This document shows positions 45,989 through 55,319 of a DNA stretch of 64,000 nucleotides, piece after piece (position 1 is the first letter of the stretch; the number at the start of each line of letters is the position of its first letter). The position numbers and the translations under genes are program-made. This DNA comes from Cercis canadensis (Eukaryota > Streptophyta > Magnoliopsida > Fabales > Fabaceae), in assembly GCA_003255065.1 (NCBI GenBank), contig QAOA01005170.1:212569-276568 (forward strand). Direction: 5' to 3'. The notes under the pieces were generated by a model. It saw only the letters and a list, made by a program, of their open reading frames with translations, made no database searches and had not been told where the DNA came from.

Positions 45989-48481
45989 ATGAGAAATTCT
46001 GGAAGCAGTTCTCTAATCCCACTTGATTCTGAGATAGAGAAGACTTGTCGAAAAAATAGAAAGGCAAGAAAAGCGTCTACCAGAGTTTTAACAAACACAA
46101 TGGCAGAAGAAAACCCTCCAAAGGCACTCCGTGATTATGCTCTACCTTCCATCACGGATACCAATTCGGGTATAAGGCGACCGGCTATTGAAGCAAACTC
46201 TTTTGAGATTAAACCAGCTGTGATCCACATGGTCCAGTCAGCCCCGTTCAGTGGATTAGCGAGTGAAGACCCTCATGCTCATATCTCCGGGTTCGTGGAG
46301 ATATGCGATACTTTCAAGCACAATGGGGTTGGTAATGATGCTATTCGCCTCCGCCTATTTCCTTTCTCATTACGGGATAAAGCCAAGGCTTGGCTTCAGT
46401 CATTGCCAACAGGGACCATCACCACATGGGACATTTTGGCCCAAAAATTCTTGGCAAAATTTTTTCCACCAGCTAAGACTGCCAAGCTCCGAAATGACAT
46501 TGCAACATTTTATCAATTTGAGAATGAGTCACTTCAGGAGGCTTGGGAAAGGTACAAAGAGTTGCTTCGTAGATGTCCCCACCATGGACTCCCTGACTGG
46601 TTGCAGCTACAGACATTTTATAATGGCTTGCTGAATTCCACTAAGACACTAGTTGATGCTGCTGCTGGTGGATCTTTGATGAGGAAGACATATGGGGATG
46701 CCAATGACCTGTTAGAGGAGATGGCTACCAATGCCTATCAGTGGCCTACTGAGAGGTCCACTTCACGTAAAGTACTTGGGGTGCATGAGGTTGATGCCTT
46801 CACTGCTTTATCTGCTAAAATAGATTCTCTGGCTAAGCAGTTAACCATCCGGAACGTCAATGCCATTCAGTCACCTCCTGAGAATTGTGATCATTGTGGT
46901 GGTCCTCATATTAGCTCAAATTGCCAAGTTGGCAATCCATTCTCTCCATCTAAGTCAGAGGAAGCACACTTTATGGGAAACCCAAGCAAGCAGAACAACC
47001 CTTACTCCAATACATACAACCCGGGGTGGAGAAATCACCCCAATTTTTCTTGGAGAAATAATCAGAATTCTGCTCAGGCACCAGTGCAAGATCAACCACC
47101 ACCACCACCTAAGGTTTCTTTGGAGGATGCTCTAGCCAAATTGACCATGAATACAAGTCAATTCATGGCTCGAACAGATGCCTCCATTCGTAACTTAGAG
47201 ATGCAAGTGGGTCAACTCTCCACCATGCTCACTAGCAGACAGCAGGGATCATTGCCAAGTGATACAGAAGTGAATCCTAAAGAGCATGTCATGGCCATAA
47301 CTCTTCGTAGTGGTAAGACTTTGGATGAACCTTCTGAAGTTGTCAAGAAGGTGCCTAGTAAGCCAGTTGAGCCTGAGGTAAAAGAAGACACTCCAGTGGA
47401 AACTCATGTGACACCTGTGGGGAAAACATCTAAGTTATTCCCAGATAATCCTCCACCATATGTTCCACCTCTTCCGTTCCCTCAGCAATTCCAGAAGAAG
47501 AAGTTGGATAATCAATTCTCTAAATTTCTGGAGGTGTTCAAGAAGCTGCACATCAATATCCCATTTGCAGATGCTTTGGAGCAAATGCCTAGCTACGTGA
47601 AATTTATGAAGGAGATTCTCTCAAATAAAAGAAAGCTAGCGGATTATGAGACTGTGGCACTTACTGAGGAGTGCAGTGCAATCTTACAAAAGAAATTGCC
47701 ACCAAAATTAACAGATCCAGGGAGTTTCAATATTCCTTGTTCTATTGGCAATATATCTTTCGGTAAGGCACTTTGTGATCTTGGTGCTAGTATTAACCTC
47801 ATGCCTCTTTCTGTTTTCAGGAAATTGGGTATAGGAGAAATAAAGCCAACCTCCATCTCCTTGACATTGGCGGATAGATCAATCAAGTATCCAAGGGGAA
47901 TCCTGGAGGATGTATTGGTGAAAGTGGACAAGTTCATCTTCCCAGCGGACTTCGTTGTGCTTGACATGGAGGAGGACGAAGAAATCCCAATTATTCTTGG
48001 TCGTCCATTTTTAGCAACTGGGAAAGCTCCTATTGATGTGCAAAAGGGCCAACTTACTTTGAGAGTGCAAGGTGATCAAGTGTCCTTCAAAGTTTTCAAA
48101 GAAATAAAGCATCCGGAAGAAGTGAGTGTCTGTTGTAAAATTGACACTATAAATGGAAGCAATAAATTACAAGACCCAGTTGGAGCTCACAACATGGGAA
48201 CGAAAAACAAGGAGAAGCCTCCTGATTTAGAGGTCAAAGATGACAAAATTCCCAAGAAGCCAATGATTGGACCAGTGCCTATAGCTAAATCTCACAAGAA
48301 AAACAAGAAAAAGAAACCGTCATTCCAAAAGATCCTTTTAGAGCATTTTAGCAAATCTGCTTGTTTTGGAGATGGAAATAAAGTTTGGAGCTTAAAAGAG
48401 ACTGACCAACAATCCAAAGCTCAAAGAAATAATGGATTAAAATTCCAAAAGTCCTCCACTACTATTTTTGATCTTGGTTAA
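45989..48481 (+). CDS. intact gag-aspartic protease ORF of the Athila-like element (copy B)
   Basis: 830 codons without interruption. Translation may start at the first ATG or at the later MAEENPPKALRD (about residue 37). Residues about 75-215 are a Ty3-type gag domain (FSLRDKAKAWLQSLPTG, LAKFFPPAKTAK, CPHHGLPDWLQLQTFYNGL). A CX2CX3HX4C knuckle, CDHCGGPHISSNC, lies near 300. A Q/P-rich linker and a basic, proline-rich stretch follow. A retropepsin-like domain has DLGASINLMP near 596 and ILGRPFLAT near 666. The tail is Lys-rich (KKNKKKKPSFQKILLEHF). Gag would form the particle and the protease would cleave it; RT and integrase must come from another element. The open frame contrasts with copy A and suggests recent origin or constraint. 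It is a transposon gene, not a host gene. Confidence 0.85.
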   Translation: MRNSGSSSLIPLDSEIEKTCRKNRKARKASTRVLTNTMAEENPPKALRDYALPSITDTNSGIRRPAIEANSFEIKPAVIHMVQSAPFSGLASEDPHAHISGFVEICDTFKHNGVGNDAIRLRLFPFSLRDKAKAWLQSLPTGTITTWDILAQKFLAKFFPPAKTAKLRNDIATFYQFENESLQEAWERYKELLRRCPHHGLPDWLQLQTFYNGLLNSTKTLVDAAAGGSLMRKTYGDANDLLEEMATNAYQWPTERSTSRKVLGVHEVDAFTALSAKIDSLAKQLTIRNVNAIQSPPENCDHCGGPHISSNCQVGNPFSPSKSEEAHFMGNPSKQNNPYSNTYNPGWRNHPNFSWRNNQNSAQAPVQDQPPPPPKVSLEDALAKLTMNTSQFMARTDASIRNLEMQVGQLSTMLTSRQQGSLPSDTEVNPKEHVMAITLRSGKTLDEPSEVVKKVPSKPVEPEVKEDTPVETHVTPVGKTSKLFPDNPPPYVPPLPFPQQFQKKKLDNQFSKFLEVFKKLHINIPFADALEQMPSYVKFMKEILSNKRKLADYETVALTEECSAILQKKLPPKLTDPGSFNIPCSIGNISFGKALCDLGASINLMPLSVFRKLGIGEIKPTSISLTLADRSIKYPRGILEDVLVKVDKFIFPADFVVLDMEEDEEIPIILGRPFLATGKAPIDVQKGQLTLRVQGDQVSFKVFKEIKHPEEVSVCCKIDTINGSNKLQDPVGAHNMGTKNKEKPPDLEVKDDKIPKKPMIGPVPIAKSHKKNKKKKPSFQKILLEHFSKSACFGDGNKVWSLKETDQQSKAQRNNGLKFQKSSTTIFDLG

Positions 48482-50736
48482 GATATTTCAGAGAAAGTCT
48501 AGCTAACGACTATAAAATTAGTGCTTATTGGGAGGCAACCCAAGTATTTTTGGCACATTCTTTTATTGTCATTTACGTTTCAAGTCTCAATTATTTTAAT
48601 TTAGAAACATTTAGTTTCGTGTTTAATGTTTGTTTTCTCATTATCTTGCAAGGTACCAACTCCAATTTCAGCAAAAAGATGCTTAATGGGGATCAAAGAG
48701 TGTGAAAATGTCCCAACATTCCAGCTTGGACAGAGAGGAAGAGCTGCTGCTCTCTTAATTTGGCGCTCTGGCGCTTGAAAAGCCTCCAAGAAGTGTTGAA
48801 CCAGAGACTTGCAGCTGCGGTGCCCATCATCTAGCGTTGCAGTGCCCGAAAGCACCTCCTGGAACAGGCTGGATAGCAGCTAGGCGCTGTGGCGCCCATC
48901 AGATAGCGATGCGCCGCTCGACTCCCCCAAACTGGCCGAGACTCAAAGCTGCAGCGCTCAATCTTCAGCGCTACGACGCTCCAGCACCACGAAGGCAGAG
49001 ACTAGGCGCTGCGGCGCCCGACCTTGTCTTGCAAATTTGATTGCAAGCTTTACACGCCGCATAGTGGGTTTAAGGGGAAGGACGGCGATCATGCCACTTG
49101 ACCCACAACTACTTCAGGGAAGTCTCACTCACCATCTCTTTTAGTTATTTTGAACATTGGGGACAAGGTTGTATTTTAAGTTTGGGGGTAGTGGGATTTT
49201 TATCCCTTTAGACTGTAAGGTATTTAGAATGTTTAATGTATGCATTTTTATTTCTTGATCTTAGGATGTTAATTAATTTAAAAAAAAAATTCTGAAAGCC
49301 TAGGGCCTATGATAAAACTATTTTCTATTGATCACATCTCTAGAAAAATGATAGATGACTGTGTGTCTGAGAACTCCAAAGCTTACTCTTGTTTGACTGA
49401 ATCTTTGTGAATCACGAAGCACATAGCTTTGCTTGCTTGAAGTTGACACTGTTTAATGTCGATTATGTGAACTGAATTTTTTGAGGATTGTCTCTTGAAC
49501 ACTAGAACTTGCTTGATTGTCAGTCGAGGCGAAATCCTAGGCTGCACAATGTTAGGGATATGATTTAGGCCATATTTGCTCAGTTTGGACCTTTCTAGCT
49601 AACCTGGTGAATGATGATTAAATCCCTAGCACACCCCCATTGAGCTTAAAGTAGCCATTTCTTTATCACCCTTATTTACCTTAACATTTGGATGAATCTC
49701 TTTCTGTACCCCTCACTCAGAGCATTTCTTTAGTTAAAAGAGCATCTAGAGCTAAGAATTTTGGGAAGAATGAGTGAGAAAAGAAAAGAAAAATAGCAAT
49801 ATACCACCAAAGTCAATGAGTTACAATCCTGCTATACAAGAAATAAAATGTGCAATGAAAAAGGAAAGAAATCCCATAAAAGCACAAAGCTCAGGATGTA
49901 GTAACCCAAAGTGAATACAAGTTGTTGGTGGATATCAAAACAGAGATGAAAATAAGTTTGGGGGAGTTAGAAGTGAAAGAAAGAAGAGTGTTAGCTCGTG
50001 AATCTTGCTCTAACTAAAAAATAAGTGGAATGAGTGAACTAAGCCAGTCTATCATCTTTTATCTTACCCTTCACCCAGCCACATTACAGACCAAACAAAA
50101 GTCCTATTGATTCTCTATGTTGTTTAGCCTACATTAGTGGAGATTGGCATGAAAAACAAGCATATGGTGCTCTGAAGAAATTAAAGTAGAGACTAACACT
50201 GCTATGAGTTTGCATAATCTGATTTAAATAGAAAGAGTAGAGTAAGCAAGGCTACTTCCACACACACAAAATTCTAGTTTAAGGAGAGTAGCTATTGGTT
50301 GAAATCAGATACATGCATGTCATCTTGACAATTTTCTAAAAGTTGTGGTGAATTAAATTCTTTGAGGCCTGTATGGAGAGTAAGAAAATTTTACATTTCT
50401 TAGTGAATTCCTAAATCAGAATTTATTTTCTTTGCTCAAGGACTAGCAAATGTTAAGTTTNATTAAAGTAGAGACTAACACTACTATGAGTTTGCATAAT
50501 CTGATTTAAATAGAAAGAGTAGAGTAAGCAAGGCTACTTCCACACACACAAAATTCTAGTTTAAGGAGAGTAGCTATTGGTTGAAATCAGATACATGCAT
50601 GTCATCTTGACAATTTTCTAAAAGTTGTGGTGAATTAAATTCTTTGAGGCCTGTATGGAGAGTAAGAAAATTTTACATTTCTTAGTGAATTCCTAAATCA
50701 GAATTTATTTTCTTTGCTCAAGGACTAGCAAATGTT
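48482..50736 (+). other. non-coding 3' region of copy B
   Basis: Starts like copy A (GGGAGGCAACCCAA at 48530) but then carries an extra GC-rich array at 48755-49022 that copy A lacks at this place. AAGTTTGGGGG words at 49178 and 49954. Contains a 281-base duplication around an N at 50461. No supported ORF. Confidence 0.7.
48755..49022. repeat. GC-rich array in the 3' region of copy B
   Basis: Words such as TGGCGCTCTGGCGCTTG, TAGGCGCTGTGGCGCCC, AGCGATGCGCCGC and AGGCGCTGCGGCGCCCG at irregular 20-40 base spacing in an otherwise AT-rich region. Same word set as the LTR arrays, but in a non-LTR position. Confidence 0.7.
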
Positions 50737-50742
50737 AAGTTT
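50180..50742. repeat. 281-base direct duplication around a single N (50461), probable assembly artefact
   Basis: 50180-50460 and 50462-50742 differ at one visible position. The N sits exactly where the first copy reaches the G run of the polypurine tract. This looks like two overlapping contig ends placed side by side. Confidence 0.75.
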
Positions 50743-50748
50743 GGGGGT
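50737..50748 (+). other. polypurine tract before LTR3
   Basis: AAGTTTGGGGGT, three bases before the TG of LTR3. Confidence 0.7.
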
Positions 50749-50751
50749 ATT

Positions 50752-52039
50752 TGTTGATTGAGTTTTATACTCACTCTTTAGATGTCTTTTTGCAAAGTAT
50801 TTGGTTGGTTTTTGAGGAATGATGGCCACTTATTGTAAGTTTTATGTTAAATTCCAGAACTCATGGACTAAAGTGAAGGAATGAAGTAAAAAGAGGATTT
50901 GGACAGAAAACCAGCGCTGCAACCCTTGAAATCCAGCGCCGCAGCGCTAAAGTACTAAAAATTCAGTCTCAGGCAGAGAGCCAGCGTCGTAGCGCCCGTG
51001 ACCCAACACCGCAGCGCCAGTTTCCAGCGCCGCAGCGCCCACAACAGCCATTCAGGCAGTGTTTCCAGCGCCGCAGCGCCTGTGCGCGGATTACTAATAC
51101 ACGTCACTCTGTTTCTCTAGTTTTAGGGCATTTCTTTAGAAGTATAAATAGGATACCTAGGGAATTAAAAGGGGGTTCGTTCTTAGACACTTTTGGAGGC
51201 ACAAAGGAGGCAAAGGAAGGATTGAAGGGAGGAGATGCAAAGCTAATTAGAACTTCAAACCAGAGTTTTTCCTATTTTACCTTTAAATCATGTCTCAATT
51301 TTATTCTTTCTGGTTCTCTTCATTTAGTATGAACTAATTCTTTTATCTAGGGGTACGATGTAGCCTAATTAGGACCAGCTGTAGTTTCATATGAAGTTAA
51401 TTCCATTATTTATCTCTTTAATTTGAGCGTTTATCTCTTCTCTTAATGCTTCTGATTGTCTGGCCAATAATTAGATGAATTGTTAATCACAATGAGACCG
51501 GAAGTAGAGTTGTGTGTCAAGTTCCTTGGGGTAAATGCCATGAGTTACATGGAGGATAGGAATATATCTCCATGGCTTATGTAATTAGTCAAAAAGATCC
51601 ACAAAACTAAATGAATTCGTAATTATTGTAACTTGTATAGGGGTATACAGGGTTAGTAATTAAGGGATATTTACACTAGACCTTGAGAGAGACTAGTGAA
51701 TAAATTAGGGAATCTTGATTAGCAAATAGGAAGATAAATTGGAGTTAATGGAATATGGAATGAAAGCTGGGAGTAATTATGGTGAAATCGGAACCCTAGG
51801 TGTTTCTCTCTTGCTGAATCTATCATTTTTCTGGTTTGATTTGCTATTTTTCTGGTTTACATTGTTTTTATTCTATTTGCAATTGTTTCCTTGAAATATC
51901 TCCTTATCGATTGATTAGATAAAGTTAAGGTTAACCCTCTTTCGGTAATTGGTATATTAGTCCTCGTGAGAACGATAAATTTATCTCATTTTATTACTTG
52001 CAAACGACAACGTACACTTGCGTTGAAATTTTCACAACA
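50752..52039 (+). repeat. LTR3 of the composite element
   Basis: Starts TGTTGATTGAGTTTTATACT, ends TTTTCACAACA, 1288 bases. Closest to LTR1; its GC array (50912-51087) has fewer units. TATA box at 51143-51150. Followed by the target duplication CATAC. Confidence 0.9.
51143..51150 (+). promoter_or_regulatory. TATA box in LTR3
   Basis: TATAAATA in the same context as LTR1 (AGTATAAATAGGATACC). Confidence 0.6.
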
Positions 52040-53223
52040 CATACCAGTGATCATTGCACTTGGGCCAGCATATAGAACACAATCCATATAGGCAGCATCA
52101 GCCGCCATGAAACCAACACTCCCATTGTCATCTTGAACTCTGCCATCGTTCTAGATATTAGAAGAGACTAGAATTGACGTTAACGAACCCTTCTTCAGTG
52201 ATTCATTATGGACCGCAGCCTGTTCACCCAGCAACATCCGAGGCACAGCCGCCTGGCCCGCATCTGATCCCACGCCAACATTAATAGTTCACTGGGTAAC
52301 CATTTGCACCCCATGTCCTACCATACTTCTTGGTATCTCAGTATTGTTTTCCTAGGCATTGTTCTTATTAGGATCAACATCCACAAAGAGGTTTGCCAAG
52401 ACAGTTGAGAGAACTTTTGTGTGAACCATGACCTGTTTACATAAAAGTGCATGGTTCTCCTTATGGATACCATTATTAGGGTCGGTGTTTTCAGAGGTCT
52501 CCAACACTTTGTGTCCCAGTTGCTCACCTTGCATCCATGGACCCCTTTTCTTCTCCTTCACTTCAGCCTTTAACTCATCTTCAAGGAAACTTGCACACAT
52601 CCTTTCCTCATGTCCAAGAGCCCCATAGTAGTAACAAAACTGAGGTAATCTTTCATACTTGAAATCAACCCATATAGACCCATCTTCTTTACTAGCTAAC
52701 CACAGTCTATACTTCAATGGGAAAGAAACATCCATCACCAACAGCACCTTCATAGTTGTACCCACCTTTCCTTTCATTCGAAATTGTCCCACATCCTTCA
52801 TAGTGCCAATTCTCGCACCAATCTTCCTGCCCATATTTAAAGTTTGACAGTGAATTGGTAAGCCCCATATCTGGACTCATACTTGCACCTCTTTCAGAGC
52901 ATAGATTGGCCGGTACACTCCCTTCCCCACCTCTGCACCAGCAGAAAATTGTTCTCATAGATCCACGGATTTCCTTTCAATACCCATCACAGGCATATGT
53001 CGTCGTCAAAGAAAAATTGGAAGACCCTTGGTTCCAACTCCACCACCCGGAAACTCTTAGGATTTCCCTATATCCCCTGTAACATAGACTGCAAAACTCC
53101 CCCAATCACTGGGTTTTCTGTCACCACACAACCAATCAAACTGTTGACACAAGTTTTGACTCTGTCAGCGACATCTGCCTCCTCTATGTTGAGAGTCTCC
53201 TCCGCTTCTCCGCCAATCTCCTC
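52040..53223 (-). pseudogene. LINE 1, first segment: ORF1 with DUF4283-like region and CCHC knuckle
   Basis: Minus-strand frames give ENPVIGGVLQSMLQGI, FRVVELEPRVFQFFF and VLKGNPWIYENNFLL (DUF4283-like N-terminal region of plant L1 ORF1), then WVDFKYERLPQFCYYYGALG followed by HEERMC, the zf-CCHC_4 knuckle (CxxxGxxxHxxxxC form, first Cys in FCYYYG). Several frame breaks and TAG stops interrupt it. At 52040 it is cut by the composite LTR element and continues at 38777; at 53223 it is cut by a solo LTR and continues at 53725. Confidence 0.8.
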
Positions 53224-53446
53224 TGTTAGGAAAACGATAATGGAGACTAACTAGGTTGGCTTTGAGGCGTGAACAATTACACTGTCTTGAGTGTAATATT
53301 GCTTCTCTATAAAAGCAAGTTACCCCAGGATACAACAAAGCCCTCAAAAACTCTCAATGGAAAAGTGAATTCTAATGCATTAGGGTGTTCCCTTTTATAG
53401 AGTTGAAAAGACACGAATGAACAAATATAATTGGTCAGAAATTAAC

Positions 53447-53538
53447 AGACATAATTGTCTATTCGGAATAGTCACAATTGTCTGTTCGGAATAGTCACAA
53501 CAGTCTGTTCAAAACAGACACAATTGTCTATTCGAGTT
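53447..53538. repeat. four tandem 23-bp units in the solo LTR
   Basis: Exact 23-base period: units start AGACATAATTGTCTATTCGG, AGTCACAATTGTCTGTTCGG, AGTCACAACAGTCTGTTCAA and AGACACAATTGTCTATTCGA. They lie upstream of the minus-strand TATA, a position where some Copia LTRs carry enhancer repeats. Confidence 0.8.
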
Positions 53539-53575
53539 TATTCATCTGAACCTGTTAATTTAATTAACTACCATC

Positions 53576-53724
53576 NNNNNNNNNNNNNNNNNNNNNNNNN
53601 NNNNNNNNNNNNNNNNNNNNNNNNNNNNNNNNNNNNNNNNNNNNNNNNNNNNNNNNNNNNNNNNNNNNNNNNNNNNNNNNNNNNNNNNNNNNNNNNNNNN
53701 NNNNNNNNNNNNNNNNNNNNNNNN
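53576..53724. other. assembly gap (149 N)
   Basis: Run of N. Hides the 5' part of the solo LTR. Any ORF drawn across it is meaningless. Confidence 1.
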
Positions 53725-53890
53725 TCCTCTACATCCACCATCTTTGCAGCAAAAGAATACCTCTGCGAAGAAACGCAAAATCATACTAGCACCACGAGAC
53801 AAAGCTCGGAAACAAATGCACAAAGCACATTTCAACGTAACAAGCACAATGACTGCTCCACTCTAGGGTAGAAATCCTAGGAGGGGAAAC
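53725..53890 (-). pseudogene. LINE 1 5' end: leader and ORF1 start
   Basis: The minus strand has ATG at 53741 reading MVDVEE, which joins in frame to the ORF1 segment at 53223 once the solo LTR is discounted. Upstream is a leader (CTAGGATTTCTACCCTAGAG). The 5' boundary of the LINE is not fixed and no matching target duplication was found at its other end. Confidence 0.55.
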
Positions 53891-53944
53891 AAAATGGATT
53901 CCATACGTCCTGAAAAGGCTTTTTTAATTATAAAAAGATGCAGC

Positions 53945-54390
53945 AAAAATTACTTTAGTCTCTAAAACATTTTCTGTTTCACTTGAGTCTTTGAAAGTTT
54001 AAAAATCAATCATAATGATTATTTTTTTACTATCATATATGTCCTAAAAAGGATCATTATAATTAACTTTTTAAACTTTAAGGAACTTAAGTAATAAAAA
54101 AATCTCGAGTAAAATATATTTTTTGTCATTGAATTATTTTTCAAATTTCACTTTAGTTTTTGATTTATTTTTAGTGTCATTCTAATTCTCGAATGATCAT
54201 ATTGTCCACTAAATCAATCATTCCTAGCACAAAAAAAATGATCACTTAAATAATTGATTTGATAGGTAAAGTGATTATTTGAGGATTAAAATAATACAAA
54301 AAATAAATTAATAACTAAAGTGACATTTGAAAATTAATTCATTGACAAAAAAATATATTTAACTCAAAAATCTTTTAGGGAGCCAACTTT
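53945..54390. mobile_element. foldback MITE interrupted by a second foldback MITE
   Basis: CACTTGAGTCTTTGAAAGTT on the left pairs with the complement of the region at 54055-54100 (ACTTAAGTTCCTTAAAGTTT when reversed). Pairing continues beyond the nested MITE (CTAAAA on both arms), so the outer one is older. Confidence 0.5.
54107..54365. mobile_element. 259-base foldback MITE with 9-bp target duplication
   Basis: The ends GAGTAAAATATATTTTTTGT and, reversed, GAGTTAAATATATTTTTTTG pair and continue for about 90 bases. Flanks AAAAATCTC and AAAAATCTT match at eight of nine positions. Mutator-like by duplication length. Confidence 0.7.
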
Positions 54391-55200
54391 TAAACTTTTT
54401 TTCTCTCTTCAATGTGCTGAGGGAGTGCGCTCTCTCACTGCAGCCTCTCTTTACATGCTACAACTTGCTTTAAGTGAGAGGGAGTGCACTACTCTCATCG
54501 GGGGAGCACGCTCTCCGCTCTCTTAACTTAACACTAAATCTTGCAATCTATTATTAGAAAAGAGCGTGCTCTTTGCTCTCTGACTAAATATTCTAAAGAG
54601 TTCTTAGTCTCCAACAAAAAAAAAGCTCCATGGTAATGCTCAACACCTCTAAACTTTCCAACTTCAAAATTGGTTATAGAGAAGAAATCACCATCTGATT
54701 GCTCACTTGATCAAAATTTTGAAGAACAAACAAAACAACTTTTTCTCTCATTTTCGTCTGCAAAATTTCCCATTCTCGCACAAATTTCTCTGGCGGCAAC
54801 CCAAAAATTGAACCACTCTTTAAAAGAAGCCCTCACATATATGGGCTTGTAAATACCCATAAAATTCGCATGGACTAGGGCCCTCCACCATATAAGAGAG
54901 ACCCAAAAATGAACAGGAAATTTGGCGTGATATCATTAAGCATTAGCCCCACTTCTTAATTAGCCAAAAAAGGAAAAATAAAAATAAAAAAACCACATTT
55001 GGATGGAGAAATGCCACTTAGTGGAAATTTCTTAGGTAGATTCCATAAAACCAACGTCACCTGGATTATGATAGACAAAGATTATCAAAAAGTGGATCGA
55101 AGGAAAAGCAATTGTGCACCAAAAGTATATGCGAAGAAGATCCTTTCCTCCACTTTCCTTTCCTCATCTACAAGAGCCACTATGACCTACATGTTTCCCT
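54391..55200. other. stretch without a recognised gene
   Basis: Contains repeated CTCTC/GAGAG blocks around GTGCGCTCTCTC-type words (54420-54600), in short inverted and direct copies. No credible ORF. Confidence 0.4.
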
Positions 55201-55211
55201 CACTTGAGCAC

Positions 55212-55217
55212 TATAAA
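55212..55217 (+). promoter_or_regulatory. TATA box upstream of the small ORF
   Basis: GAGCACTATAAAGCCAAG, 103 bases before the ATG at 55320, followed by a pyrimidine-rich leader with a (CAT)n run, as in plant promoters. Confidence 0.4.
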
Positions 55218-55319
55218 GCCAAGAGCGACTTTCCCTTTTCATCATCATCATCAGCTCTCCTCTGCTCTCACCAGCAAGCATTAGGCTCCACTTCTTGTTT
55301 CTTGCAGTAGTTCATCAAA

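Larger units (their letters stand above)
38778..52039 (+). mobile_element. composite Athila-like element: LTR1-gag A-LTR2-gag B-LTR3
   Basis: Three LTRs in the same orientation enclose two internal regions, each with its own primer site, gag-protease ORF and polypurine tract. CATAC flanks only the outermost LTRs (38773-38777, 52040-52044), so the whole array sits in one target site in LINE 1. Neither internal region has a reverse transcriptase, RNase H or integrase. Confidence 0.85.
53224..53724 (-). mobile_element. solo LTR in LINE 1 ORF1, partly inside the assembly gap
   Basis: On the minus strand it ends TTTTCCTAACA. TCCTC lies on both sides (53219-53223 and 53725-53729, directly after the N run). 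Removing the insert and one TCCTC leaves the LINE ORF1 frame open from the ATG at 53741. A minus-strand TATA, CTATAAAAGGGAAC, lies at about 53393-53404, downstream of a 23-bp repeat block as expected for U3 then R. About 500 bases if the gap size is right. Probably Copia type from the TGTTAG end, but the gap hides the rest, and internal sequence could have been lost. Confidence 0.55.

Noticed and set aside
47644..47967. 107-residue antisense ORF in both gag-protease copies (also 41914-42237)
   Set aside because: It is the exact antisense of the conserved protease region and is conserved only because the sense frame is.
53455..53871. ORFs drawn across the assembly gap on both strands
   Set aside because: Most of their length is N; the frames carry no information.
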